A stretch of DNA of 64,000 bases, taken from RGIG1902 sp034926865. Lineage in GTDB: Bacteria; Bacillota; Clostridia; Oscillospirales; Butyricicoccaceae. Every line of letters begins with the position of its first letter. The first letter of the stretch is position 1. Location of the stretch: assembly GCA_034926865.1 (NCBI GenBank), contig JAYFQP010000010.1:1-64000 (forward strand), given 5' to 3'. Under the pieces are notes generated by a model. It was not told the DNA's origin, made no database searches, and was given only the letters and a program-made list of their open reading frames with translations. The translations under genes were made by a program, and so were the position numbers. Of the stretch, positions 44,004-53,335 are shown piece by piece.

Positions 44004-47000
44004 ATGAAATCAACATATAAAATTAAGAAAATCGGGGTTTCTATACTGACCATTGCGTGCCTGTTTACAATGATACTGTCTGGCCCACTAGCGATGGTTG
44101 CGTACGCTGCCGACAGCGTCGTAGTCACGGCGGATGATACAAAGACCTATATAGCAGGCGGCGGATATCAATATGTTTCTCCAAACCTTACGCTGACGGG
44201 GTCGGGCACAGTAACCAGCGCCAAGGTATATTTCGGAACCAATTTCGTTTCCGGTTCCGATATACTTTCCAGCACAGCATACAGCAGCATTTCAGGAACT
44301 TACAGTACGTCCACGGGCGTCTTGACAGTAACAGGTTCGGACACCATAGCGAATTATCAGACATTTCTGAGAAATGTTACGTATTATACCAGCGCTACCA
44401 GCGGGACGAAAACCATCTATTTCTCGGTTACGCAGGGCAGCACCAGCACGTACTACTATAGTGGAACCGGACATTTTTACGAGTATGTTGCATCGGCGGG
44501 AAATTATTGGACGTCTGCAAAATCGCTTGCCGAGGCCCGCACCATCACGGCAAACGGAGTTACGTACAGCGGCTATCTCGCAACGATTACCAGCCAAGGC
44601 GAGAACGATTTCGTTGCCGACAAATGCGCTGGAAACGGCTGGATCGGCGCAAGCGATGCTGCTAGTGAGGGCGTCTGGAAATGGGTAACCGGGCCGGAGG
44701 CGGGTACACAATTCTGGCAGAACAACTCTCCTAATGGGCACTCCGTGAACAGTATGTACCAAAACTGGGATTCAAATGAACCAAATGATGCCGGTGGCGA
44801 GGACTATGCTCATATGTATTCCGCCAACGGAACCTGGAATGATTTTTCCAATACCAATACCGCAACTTCAGGCTACCTGGTGGAATATGGCACGACGCCT
44901 ATTTCCCTTTCTTCCTCTTCTATCGACTCATGCTCTTTGACAATCCAGAACACACCGTCATCGGTATTGCTGTCAGCCACTCCCGCTTCGTCAACAACCA
45001 TGAACCTTTCGTGGTCGGCTACCAATGCGACAAGCTATACGCTGTACAGAGACGGGAGCAACATATATTCCGGCGGGGGGACATCCTACACTGACACCAG
45101 CCTAGGCGTCAACACCTCACACACCTACTATCTGGCGGCCACGAATGCCGCGGGTACCACAAATTCCTCCAGCGTGACCAAATATACCTATGCAGTAGCC
45201 CCAGGGCTTTCTGTCACGAATCAGACGACCTATTCGGTAAACGACTGGACAATCTCTGCCGGAAGCAACCCACCTGGCACCACATATATCGTCCAGTACT
45301 CCACCAGCAGCGGATCGTCGTGGAATACCTTATACAACGGTACCTCTACCTCCGGAACTCATTCGGGCCTTACAGCGGACACAACCTATTCTTACCGCGC
45401 CTGCGCATATAACGGCAGCAACGTTGCTACCTCGTACAGTGACACGCAAACAGTCAAAACCAATGACTGCCCTGAGATCACTAATCTCAGCCCGGCGGTT
45501 AACATTTTTAAGTCCGCAGTGACGGGCTACACCACGGTTGCCCTGTCCGGCACGGTGACTGACCATGACAATGACAGCGTAACATTAACCGCCACCCTCA
45601 ACGGAGCACAGAAGTCCACTACGGTGGCCTCCACAACATCGGGCGCAGCCTGGGGCCTTAGCTGGGATGTAATCACCGACAGCTTCAATGAGGGCAGCTA
45701 TACCTCCGTGGTGATCGCAGCAAACGACGGAACCTTTAAATCCAACGCGGCAAGCAGCGTGACCTGGACCAATACGCTGTATGTGGACAAAACCTCTCCG
45801 GCGGTCCCAACGATCACTAACAGCACAGCCTGGACGAATGCCGCAAGCGTACCCGTCACGATCACAAACGGCTCCGACGCTTCCGGAACCGTGAATGTCG
45901 GCTCGAGCTACTCGGAATACCGATACATGACGGTCGACGCAGACACCGGCGACACCTTGACAGACTGGTCCTCCTGGGCGACCTATTCGTCATCTTTTAA
46001 TATCACAGCCGCCGGCGTGACGACCATTCAAGCCAGAACGTACGACCTTGTTGGCAACCTCGGAGCGGTTTGTGAATCCACTGTGAGAATTGACCGGACC
46101 ACTCCGTCTGGCGGAAGCTTCACGCTGGACGCCGCCTATGGGGACACCGCCTACACCAGAAACCGAACAGTCAACATCACAGAGATATCGGCTGACGAAG
46201 CAGGTGCGGGCGTAACAGCACCTGCCTATATGCAGATCAGCAACGGCAGTACCTTTGCAAACGGCACATACACCCAAGTTCCATATGCCACCTCTTACTC
46301 CGGATGGACTATGACTGACACCGACGGGGAAAAGACTGTCTATATCCGATTCGTGGATGCCGTTGGCAATACCGGCGCGGGTTGTTCGGATTCAATCATC
46401 TATGACTCAACGCCCCCGGTGATATCAATCTCCGCGCCGTCCCGTTACGCTGTAAAAAACGGTCTCTCCGTTTCATATACACTTGGAGTTGACGACAGCA
46501 CGGTGACACTTACCGGCATTAACGCGTCCGATAAATCGTTTATCACCCTAACGGCATCGGGAACGATATCCGCAAATCTCGATGAAATGATGAATTGGAT
46601 GACCGTGACAAATACCACCACGACGACACGTACAGTGACAATCACCATACCTGAAGACTTTACAAATGAAGGTATCATCGCAATATCGGTCTCATCCGCC
46701 GCCGCGACAGATCAGGCTAGCAATACCTCCTTACAGGTGCCCGGCAACTTCTCCTTCAACGTAGACTGCACGGCCCCGACCAATCAGGATCTTCTCTTCC
46801 CGGTCGGCCTGACAGTTTCCGGCGGCGAGGCGGTAACGCTTGACATAGCCTCAATAAACTGCAACGGCGGACAAGCAGGCGACAGCGTGCGTTTCGCCTG
46901 CATTGAAGATTACGGAACTTCTTATGACGGAACGGAGCCCGCCGACGGCGTGACCATCACCTCCACTCACGGAAGCTCTTTAACCATCATCGCGCCTACC

Positions 47001-49415
47001 ACAGAAGGAACATACAAGCTTTATATCATAGACGAGGCGGGAAACATATCCCTGGCCTCTGCCGCAACGCTGACGGTCAAAAACGATGGCCCCAGTGTGA
47101 CCATAGAGGGCCCTAACGACAGTTATGTACAGGCTGCCGCCACGGTGGAATACATAGTAACCTACAGCTCAGATACAAACAGCATCACACTGAACCAGGA
47201 GGATGTTGTTCTGGTTCGGAGCGGAAGTGCCAACGCCTATGTTGCTGTTGCCGAGATTGACGGGGAACCCCTCCAGCGCAAAATTACGCTGAGCAACCTT
47301 ATGGGCGAAGGCACTGTGGCAATCAGAATCGCGGCAGGAAGCGCCGAGGATGATATTGGCAATCCGGCAATAGCTTCAGCAGTCAGCAGTACAGTTACGG
47401 TAGACAATACCCCCGCTTCTCTATCTGCTGTCTGCATTACCTCCTCCAATGTCAATTCAGCCTATGCTAAGGAAGGCGACACAGTATCGATATCATTTAC
47501 CTCAGATGAGCCTCTCTTGTCTGCCAAAGCCACGTTCTGTGGGCGCAGCGCCGCGGTTTTTGGTTCCGGTACGTCATGGACGGCGTGCTACACAATTCCA
47601 TCCGGCACGACGCTCTCCGAGAATTCGGTGACATTTTCCGTCGTGACGACCGATCTGGCCGGCAATGTTTCAAGCGCAGTAACATCTACAACAGATGCCT
47701 CCTCCGTCACTATGGACTTTAGCAACCCCGAAATCACGCTTACCGGGGATATGGACGGCACGGGTGCCTATTATGTGGGCAGTGTCAACGTCGAATTTAA
47801 CGAGGGCACGGCACAGCTTAAAAATCTGAACAGCGGAAGCACCGTCTCAATCAGCTCAGGAGACGCGATCACTGTTTCCGGAAAATACCTGCTTACGGTG
47901 ACTGACATCGCGGGCAACGCCTCAACAGCCACACTCGTTCTCTCCGGAGACTATTACGATGTCATGAGCGACAAGGACGCCCTTTACATCACCTATGCAA
48001 GCGGCGACACAGAAGACCATGTGACACGTGACGTCTCCCTTCCTGTCAGCGGTGAATCCGGCTCGCTCGTGACTTGGTCGAGCAGCAACGGTGCTGTAAT
48101 CACCGACAATGGCGCCGTGACGCGTCCTACGGCCGGTAGCGACGATGCGGAAGTCACACTGACTGCCACGATTTCAAAGAACGGCATAGTCAGCACTAAA
48201 ACATTTGCCCTCACCCTAATTGCCCAGCCTGAAGACAGCGACCTTGCCTATGCAGCCGAAGACGCCGGAACCACGGTTATCCTTTATACCGATGGCGACA
48301 GTCAAACCAATGTCACAGCAGGCCTGAGCCTTGCAGCTGAAGGCATCCTTCACTCATCGATTCTGACATGGGAAAGCGACAGCGAATATGTCATTATCTC
48401 CGATACCCCCGAGAGTGGCTATTATACAGCTACGGTGACAAGGCCAAAGTTCTCAGATGGGGACGCATCAGTCACCCTGACTGTTACCTCTGTATACAAC
48501 ACGGAAACCTTTGTCTCAACAATTACGGTCACTGTCAAGAAGCAGGCCGGCGACGAAGCCCTGAGCGCCCAGACAGACGCTGACTCGGCCTATATCACTT
48601 ATCAGACTGGCGACGATATCGACTCGGTAACGGATGACATTACCCTTGTCTTTGTCGGCACAGAAGGAAGCACAGGCGTTTGGGCCAGCAGCAACGGCAG
48701 TGTAATTAACATCAACGGAACCACTGGTGTGGTTACGCGTCCCTCAAGCTCGAAAAGCGATGCTTCCGTAACCATAACCTTGACGGTAACTAACGGCGCT
48801 TCCCAGATCGATAAAACCTTCAGACTAACCGTCAAAGCGCTGGATTCGACGCCCGAGCAGGATGATCTGGATGTGCAGTCCGACCTTGATGCCCTTGAGA
48901 TCGGCTACCGAGGATCGGACTCAAAAGACAGCGTTACAACGCATATCATTCTGGCCACAAGCGGCGCGAACGGTTCGACGATCACCTGGACCAGCAGCAG
49001 GTCTGACGTTGTAGAAAGCAATGGAACAGTAACACGCAGTTCCGATGGCAACATAGAAGTGACGCTCACCGCGATTGTCACCAAGGGTGATTCTTCAGCC
49101 GCGAAAACCTTTACCATAACGGTAAATCAAAGGGCTCTCACCATGCTGCAGCAACTTGGAGCAGACGCCGATGCAGTAACCTGGCCGAATATTTCACATG
49201 AGAGCATGTCAGCGGTTACCTCCGACCTTACGCTGTCCACCGTTGGAGCCAACGGCTGCACTATCACTTGGAGTTCCAGCGTCCCGAATACCATAAGCAC
49301 TTCAGGAACCGTCCACTCCGGGGCTTCGGACGTCGAGGTGGTGTTGACAGCCGTGATTGCCAAGGGAGGCTTCTACATTGTTAAGTCCTTGTCTGTCACA
49401 ATTTCGGGTTCTTAA
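44004..49415 (+). CDS. Giant secreted protein with C-type-lectin-like domain and Ig-like repeats, paralogous to its neighbour
   Basis: An 1803-residue protein with a signal peptide (MKSTYKIKKIGVSILTIACL, cleaved near AYAAD). Residues about 150-295 form a C-type-lectin-like domain: GHFYEYV, YLATITSQGENDFV, GWIGASD, VWKWVTGPE, NWDSNEPND and a closing GYLVEYG. FN3-like repeats follow (about 310-490), then Ig-like modules closely parallel to those in the upstream protein, and five atrophied Ig domains (about 1322-1803). No SLH, LPXTG or membrane anchor is seen, and the protein ends directly after the last Ig domain. It may be held by its SLH neighbour or be truncated. ATG 44004 follows AAAGAGGTG (43989-43997). 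Only 43 bases separate it from the first giant gene, so they are one operon. Confidence 0.86.
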   Translation: MKSTYKIKKIGVSILTIACLFTMILSGPLAMVAYAADSVVVTADDTKTYIAGGGYQYVSPNLTLTGSGTVTSAKVYFGTNFVSGSDILSSTAYSSISGTYSTSTGVLTVTGSDTIANYQTFLRNVTYYTSATSGTKTIYFSVTQGSTSTYYYSGTGHFYEYVASAGNYWTSAKSLAEARTITANGVTYSGYLATITSQGENDFVADKCAGNGWIGASDAASEGVWKWVTGPEAGTQFWQNNSPNGHSVNSMYQNWDSNEPNDAGGEDYAHMYSANGTWNDFSNTNTATSGYLVEYGTTPISLSSSSIDSCSLTIQNTPSSVLLSATPASSTTMNLSWSATNATSYTLYRDGSNIYSGGGTSYTDTSLGVNTSHTYYLAATNAAGTTNSSSVTKYTYAVAPGLSVTNQTTYSVNDWTISAGSNPPGTTYIVQYSTSSGSSWNTLYNGTSTSGTHSGLTADTTYSYRACAYNGSNVATSYSDTQTVKTNDCPEITNLSPAVNIFKSAVTGYTTVALSGTVTDHDNDSVTLTATLNGAQKSTTVASTTSGAAWGLSWDVITDSFNEGSYTSVVIAANDGTFKSNAASSVTWTNTLYVDKTSPAVPTITNSTAWTNAASVPVTITNGSDASGTVNVGSSYSEYRYMTVDADTGDTLTDWSSWATYSSSFNITAAGVTTIQARTYDLVGNLGAVCESTVRIDRTTPSGGSFTLDAAYGDTAYTRNRTVNITEISADEAGAGVTAPAYMQISNGSTFANGTYTQVPYATSYSGWTMTDTDGEKTVYIRFVDAVGNTGAGCSDSIIYDSTPPVISISAPSRYAVKNGLSVSYTLGVDDSTVTLTGINASDKSFITLTASGTISANLDEMMNWMTVTNTTTTTRTVTITIPEDFTNEGIIAISVSSAAATDQASNTSLQVPGNFSFNVDCTAPTNQDLLFPVGLTVSGGEAVTLDIASINCNGGQAGDSVRFACIEDYGTSYDGTEPADGVTITSTHGSSLTIIAPTTEGTYKLYIIDEAGNISLASAATLTVKNDGPSVTIEGPNDSYVQAAATVEYIVTYSSDTNSITLNQEDVVLVRSGSANAYVAVAEIDGEPLQRKITLSNLMGEGTVAIRIAAGSAEDDIGNPAIASAVSSTVTVDNTPASLSAVCITSSNVNSAYAKEGDTVSISFTSDEPLLSAKATFCGRSAAVFGSGTSWTACYTIPSGTTLSENSVTFSVVTTDLAGNVSSAVTSTTDASSVTMDFSNPEITLTGDMDGTGAYYVGSVNVEFNEGTAQLKNLNSGSTVSISSGDAITVSGKYLLTVTDIAGNASTATLVLSGDYYDVMSDKDALYITYASGDTEDHVTRDVSLPVSGESGSLVTWSSSNGAVITDNGAVTRPTAGSDDAEVTLTATISKNGIVSTKTFALTLIAQPEDSDLAYAAEDAGTTVILYTDGDSQTNVTAGLSLAAEGILHSSILTWESDSEYVIISDTPESGYYTATVTRPKFSDGDASVTLTVTSVYNTETFVSTITVTVKKQAGDEALSAQTDADSAYITYQTGDDIDSVTDDITLVFVGTEGSTGVWASSNGSVININGTTGVVTRPSSSKSDASVTITLTVTNGASQIDKTFRLTVKALDSTPEQDDLDVQSDLDALEIGYRGSDSKDSVTTHIILATSGANGSTITWTSSRSDVVESNGTVTRSSDGNIEVTLTAIVTKGDSSAAKTFTITVNQRALTMLQQLGADADAVTWPNISHESMSAVTSDLTLSTVGANGCTITWSSSVPNTISTSGTVHSGASDVEVVLTAVIAKGGFYIVKSLSVTISGS

Positions 49416-49531
49416 GCTTTTCGCACGACATGAAGCATTTAATCATGGATAAGGCCGACTTTCGCCCTTAAGCGGCGAAACAATCAATAATAAACAGATG
49501 ACCTTCGGACACTATACCGGAAAAACAAACG
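49416..49531 (+). other. Short tail region after the giant operon
   Basis: CGCCC..GGGCG-like and GCGG pairings are weak; the functional end is the perfect hairpin that follows. Confidence 0.3.
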
Positions 49532-49560
49532 ACAGACGCCGCTTTTTAAGCGGCGTCTGT
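49532..49560 (+). terminator. Perfect hairpin ending the giant-protein operon
   Basis: ACAGACGCCGCTT (49532-49544) pairs with AAGCGGCGTCTGT (49548-49560), 13 bp around TTT. The plus-strand tail AAATTTGT is only modestly T-rich. The right arm overlaps the 3' end of the convergent small ORF. Confidence 0.65.
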
Positions 49561-49809
49561 AAATTTGTATACTAGCCTCGGCATATCCTTTATTCCGCTT
49601 TTCTCGCAATAGATTCCATCCACCCAAGTCTCAACTCCTAGAATCCAAATGTGAGGCTGCTTTTTTGGTTCCGCTTCTGCTCCTTGCAGAAAGGTACTTA
49701 GTAAGTCAACAAGATGCGCACGACTAGTATTTAGCAGCGCATTTTCGCAGCATGACTGTGCAGTGTATTCTTTGCCCTTTTCATAGAAATTTGTGCTCCG
49801 CCGCACCAT
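49546..49809 (-). CDS. Small hypothetical ORF downstream of the SLH gene
   Basis: An 87-codon frame starting 10 bases after the small SLH gene, on the same strand. It reads KGKEYTAQSCCENALLNTS, later KQPHIWILGVETWVDGIYC and MPRLVYKF. No clear ribosome binding site lies ahead and its end runs into the giant-operon hairpin. It could be a real small gene co-transcribed with the SLH gene or a chance ORF. No family recognised. Confidence 0.35.
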   Translation of the reverse strand: MVRRSTNFYEKGKEYTAQSCCENALLNTSRAHLVDLLSTFLQGAEAEPKKQPHIWILGVETWVDGIYCEKSGIKDMPRLVYKFTDAA

Positions 49810-49819
49810 GGTTCAATAC

Positions 49820-50914
49820 TCAATCCATTGTTTCATATGTCCTGACCGTCATGAGAATTGCCGCCTCTCGGGTTGCCATGCCGTACCCTGCTGCAGTTTG
49901 GGCCGTAGTGGTTGCCTTTGGCATAAAATTGCCGCTTTCGTCTCCCTTGATAATTTCCAGCCTTGACATGTACTTAGTCCCTTCAACAGCCCATGATGAA
50001 ATGTCCTTCTGATCGGGGAAATCCTTGACGCCCCCGATACTGTAATCTGCGTTTGGTGCGATGGCCTTGATTGCGCGAAAGAGCATCGTAGCGCATTGTT
50101 CCCGGTTGATCAGCGTTTTCGGTGAAAAAGTGGTAGCGGATGTCCCCGTGGTAATGCCCAGAGCATACGCCTTTAATATTTGATTGTTGCTTGTATCGGT
50201 AAAAGGATTGGAAGTCGCAGGAGCATCTGTGCTTTTCGTTACCTTTTCGTAAAGCAGCACGGCAAGCTCGCAGAATTCCTCGCGAGTTATGGGTTTTGTC
50301 ATATCAACACCCTTCAGTACATCGGGGATAAGGCCCAGCTCGTTCGCTTTTTTCAGTTCCGCTTCCGCCCAGGTGCTTGCGTCAGAGTAAAAGTTGCCTG
50401 AACCTATTGTCACTGCATTTGATACAGGAGAATAAATCGGCTGAATATCCGGCCAACCCTCATAGTAATCGTAATATACATGGAGTTGGTAGGAATAAAT
50501 ATGGTTTTTGATGTCGACAGAAGTCAGGCTGCCCTCGTCTATAGGATCGAATGTAATTGCAAAATTACCGGCGCTGACGGGCTCTTCACCATCCTCGCCG
50601 CCGGTGTAAACGTTGATATATCCGCCGCCTCCAAACTCACCCCAGGCGCCGTCGTCAACCTTGACAGAATAGTCCCAGAAGACAGATCCTCCGCCGGGAG
50701 CCTCGCTATCCAGATCGAGAACACTCTGGGGGAAATATACCTGCGCTTCAAAGTAAGGTCTGCCGTCCTCGTTGTGCTTAAGCTCGATACTCTTGATTGT
50801 GGGTGCCTCAAGCGAAGATGGAACGCCATCAGGCAGAGCGGCAAGCACTCCCGCAGGGAGCATGGCTATGATCATGAGCAGCGCAAGTAAACAATTTAAA
50901 AACTTATTCTTCAT
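49820..50914 (-). CDS. SLH-domain surface protein
   Basis: A 364-residue protein. The signal peptide is MKNKFLNCLLALLMIIAMLP with cleavage near VLAAL. Residues about 30-175 are an unrecognised beta-rich domain with many Gly and Tyr (FEAQVYFPQSVLDLD, GGGGYINVYTGGEDG). Residues about 180-364 contain three SLH repeats (WAEAELKKANELGLIP, NQILKAYALGITTG, WAVEGTKYMSRLEIIKG). ATG 50914 is backed by GGAGGTAAT; an ATG at 50929 overlaps that site. It is antiparallel to the giant genes and probably anchored to the same cell-wall polymer. Confidence 0.87.
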   Translation of the reverse strand: MKNKFLNCLLALLMIIAMLPAGVLAALPDGVPSSLEAPTIKSIELKHNEDGRPYFEAQVYFPQSVLDLDSEAPGGGSVFWDYSVKVDDGAWGEFGGGGYINVYTGGEDGEEPVSAGNFAITFDPIDEGSLTSVDIKNHIYSYQLHVYYDYYEGWPDIQPIYSPVSNAVTIGSGNFYSDASTWAEAELKKANELGLIPDVLKGVDMTKPITREEFCELAVLLYEKVTKSTDAPATSNPFTDTSNNQILKAYALGITTGTSATTFSPKTLINREQCATMLFRAIKAIAPNADYSIGGVKDFPDQKDISSWAVEGTKYMSRLEIIKGDESGNFMPKATTTAQTAAGYGMATREAAILMTVRTYETMD

Positions 50915-50971
50915 AATTATTACCTCCATATTATTTTTTTAATTGGTTAGCGAGCTTTCACAAGTAGGTTC

Positions 50972-51316
50972 TCATTCGTTTTTTTTGATGGTGTCACGAT
51001 ATCGGATAATTAATTCGGCTCTCGAACTCACAATCAGTTTTTTGTAAATGCCCGTCATATGCGTATTTGCCGTTGAGTATTTGATTGTAAGCTGTTTTGC
51101 TGATTCTTTAAGGGTGTATCCTTCCAAAAGCAGTAAAAAAAGCTCACGCTCGCGCGGTGTCAGCAGGGCAAGCCGCTTGAGCGGTTCGCCAGATTCAGAT
51201 AAGTGTTTAGAATATGTTTCACCCTGCACAGCGACATCGCTTTTCACTTCTGCCTGCGGGGCATCTCTTTCATGCCCTGGTGTCCTTTTCTGTTTGAAAG
51301 CCTCAAACCATTTCAC
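50972..51316 (-). CDS. Small LuxR-type HTH regulator
   Basis: A 114-residue protein. The first 45 residues are polar and variable; residues 50-110 are a LuxR/GerE helix-turn-helix: LTPRERELFLLLLEGYTLKESAKQL, then YSTANTHMTGIYKKL. No receiver or ligand domain is present. Its HTH resembles the one on the membrane-fused regulator encoded next to it. Start is GTG at 51316 behind AGGAGG. It is 57 bases upstream of the SLH gene and likely in the same transcript. Confidence 0.82.
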   Translation of the reverse strand: MKWFEAFKQKRTPGHERDAPQAEVKSDVAVQGETYSKHLSESGEPLKRLALLTPRERELFLLLLEGYTLKESAKQLTIKYSTANTHMTGIYKKLIVSSRAELIIRYRDTIKKNE

Positions 51317-51422
51317 ATTTCCAAACCTCCTGCTTACAGGCCTTTGATCGAAATCACTAAACTTATATATCTATCCTGAATCGTCTCCTCCGAATCGTCT
51401 ATTCATTAGTTCTACTGAAACA

Positions 51423-51464
51423 CAAAAACAGTGCCTCATTAATTCTAATGAGGCACTGTTTTTG
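51423..51464 (-). terminator. Perfect hairpin terminator between the two LuxR genes
   Basis: CAAAAACAGTGCCTCATTA (51423-51441) pairs over 19 bp with TAATGAGGCACTGTTTTTG (51446-51464), loop of four. A and T runs lie at the stem ends, so it works in both directions; here it ends the transcript of the large LuxR gene. Confidence 0.8.
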
Positions 51465-51476
51465 CGGGCACTTCTA

Positions 51477-52910
51477 TTACGTAATATTATCCTTGAACTT
51501 GAGCAGCAGCTCTGTGCGGCTGTTGATACCGAGCTTCCGATATGCCGAGGTACAGTAAGTATTGACCGTGGAGTAGGCGATTGGAAGTATCGCCGAAATC
51601 TGCCTGAGCGTGTAGCCCTGCAGGAGCAAATCACACACCTCTACTTCACGCTTGCTGAGGGCATACGGTTTAAATATGGCATATAGCCCTCCTCCAACCT
51701 CCGTATGGTTGGATTCTAATCCCCAGGAATTGAGATAATCTGCCCGCTCCATGATCGGTGATATAAACATAAATGCAATCATAACAAGCACCGACACGAT
51801 AGAGGCTGAAATAGAGATATCAAATGTTCCGGTACGGCTGATTATATTACCCACCACTATGCCTGATACTCCGCCCAAAAGTCCGATAAAAAGAATGGAC
51901 ATTCTAACATATCGCATGCTGTCATATTTTTTCCCGATAACACCAATGATGTAATACATATTGATCATTCCTATCGTGCTTCCCAACCCCAGAAAAACTG
52001 AAAAGGGGATTGCAAGCCCGGGAGACTGCGGGGTAAAGGCGTAAAACAAAAGCCCCAATGTAATGCTGGAAAAAGTAATGTTCCCGAGCCATATGAACGC
52101 TTTTTTTGTAAAAGCGTAAATAAATATATAAATCACACATCCTGCCAGCCCGCCTATGTAGTATCCGGTGAAAACAAATGAGCCTGAACCAGCAGCTGCA
52201 ATATTAAGAATCCCTTTGCCCGCGCCTTTACACAAAATAGCGATTGCACAGTTGAATAAGAGCGAAAGATAAATACGCCGGTGCATTACTACCCTCTCGG
52301 TCAACTCTGTATTGTCCGGTGCACAGTCCTTTTCTTTTCTGAAAAACAGTACCGTGCTTAATGAACATATAAGAAGTGTAAAGGAGACGATTTGCTCCGC
52401 GAGTCCCGATAAGCTATGCTCTTTAATAAGGGAAATCAACTGAATCAGCGCATTGCTGGACACAACAGCATATAGCTTTTCGGTATTGTTAAGTTTGAAC
52501 ACAAACGGAATAAGGATAGATATATTAACGCTTCCGATAGCAATTGAACCGATTATGGCCGCAATCATTTTAAAAGCCTCTGATTCAAATGAGTAAAACA
52601 ATACCATACTTAGAATAACCAGCACCGCTCCAATCCGCGCGGCTTTCATAAACCATTCCTTACGAATAATGAAAACAAATGCCGCTGAGGAAAGAAGACT
52701 TACCATGTGCATAACGCTCCTGATTTGTGTATCAAAAGCGGAGTCCAAAACGGGCGAAGCCGTCCACCATGTCGCGAACGCGACCACCCAGGCATAGTAG
52801 AGAATCCACACGGCAAGATACGCTGCGTTTTTTCGTCTAAGGCCATTAGGATGAACGACATTGTCCGGATGCAATATAGCTTTGATTTTCGTCAAATATG
52901 TAATCGCCAT
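51477..52910 (-). CDS. Membrane-embedded LuxR-type regulator (12-helix sensor domain)
   Basis: A 477-residue protein. About residues 25-400 hold ten to twelve hydrophobic helices resembling a major-facilitator-like fold (LGLGSTIGMINMYYIIGVIG; LLGGVSGIVVGNII). The last 65 residues are a LuxR/GerE HTH: LSKREVEVCDLLLQGYTLRQISAILP, then YSTVNTYCTSAYRKLG. DNA-binding domains fused to MFS-like membrane domains occur in some Actinobacteria and Clostridia and are little studied. ATG 52910 follows GAGGTTAACG. It is oriented toward the small LuxR and SLH genes and may sense a signal for them. Confidence 0.8.
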   Translation of the reverse strand: MAITYLTKIKAILHPDNVVHPNGLRRKNAAYLAVWILYYAWVVAFATWWTASPVLDSAFDTQIRSVMHMVSLLSSAAFVFIIRKEWFMKAARIGAVLVILSMVLFYSFESEAFKMIAAIIGSIAIGSVNISILIPFVFKLNNTEKLYAVVSSNALIQLISLIKEHSLSGLAEQIVSFTLLICSLSTVLFFRKEKDCAPDNTELTERVVMHRRIYLSLLFNCAIAILCKGAGKGILNIAAAGSGSFVFTGYYIGGLAGCVIYIFIYAFTKKAFIWLGNITFSSITLGLLFYAFTPQSPGLAIPFSVFLGLGSTIGMINMYYIIGVIGKKYDSMRYVRMSILFIGLLGGVSGIVVGNIISRTGTFDISISASIVSVLVMIAFMFISPIMERADYLNSWGLESNHTEVGGGLYAIFKPYALSKREVEVCDLLLQGYTLRQISAILPIAYSTVNTYCTSAYRKLGINSRTELLLKFKDNIT

Positions 52911-53335
52911 CGTTAACCTCAGCACTTAGAAAATTTATTAAGATATATTATCTCATATTTCAATTCAAAAAGCTATTTATCTTAATTTGAATAATTCAAT
53001 TACATTGAACCTTTAACGAAAGGTCAGTTAATAATTGCAATGAATAATTTTTTCATCTAGTTTTATTTGTGGCAAAAACCGTATTACATAAACATTTATA
53101 TTTACTACTGCACAGGATATTTATATTTAAATGAAAAACATAAATTTTATCTGTTAAATTAAAAACGTGTATGAATAGCGGTATATAAACCAAAACGCAA
53201 AATAACGCCGAAAACCCATTGATAACATGGGTTTTCGGCGTTATTATGTTATTCCCTCTAACTGACACTTTAATCTCAGTATGGTACCTTGGCAGCATGC
53301 CTGCATAATATGCGCAGGAGAGGCAGGAGTTTTCT
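52911..53335. other. A+T-rich intergenic stretch between LuxR and dlt-like genes
   Basis: No gene is recognised. It contains the perfect terminator at 53201-53245 and low-G+C sequence around 52920-53160 that would hold the promoter of the LuxR gene. A frame at 53053-53481 on the minus strand overlaps the SGNH gene and is not supported. Confidence 0.45.
53201..53245 (-). terminator. Terminator of the dlt-like operon
   Basis: AATAACGCCGAAAACCCAT (53201-53219) pairs perfectly over 19 bp with 53227-53245, seven-base loop. T-rich on the minus side (TTTTGCGTTTTGG). Confidence 0.8.
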
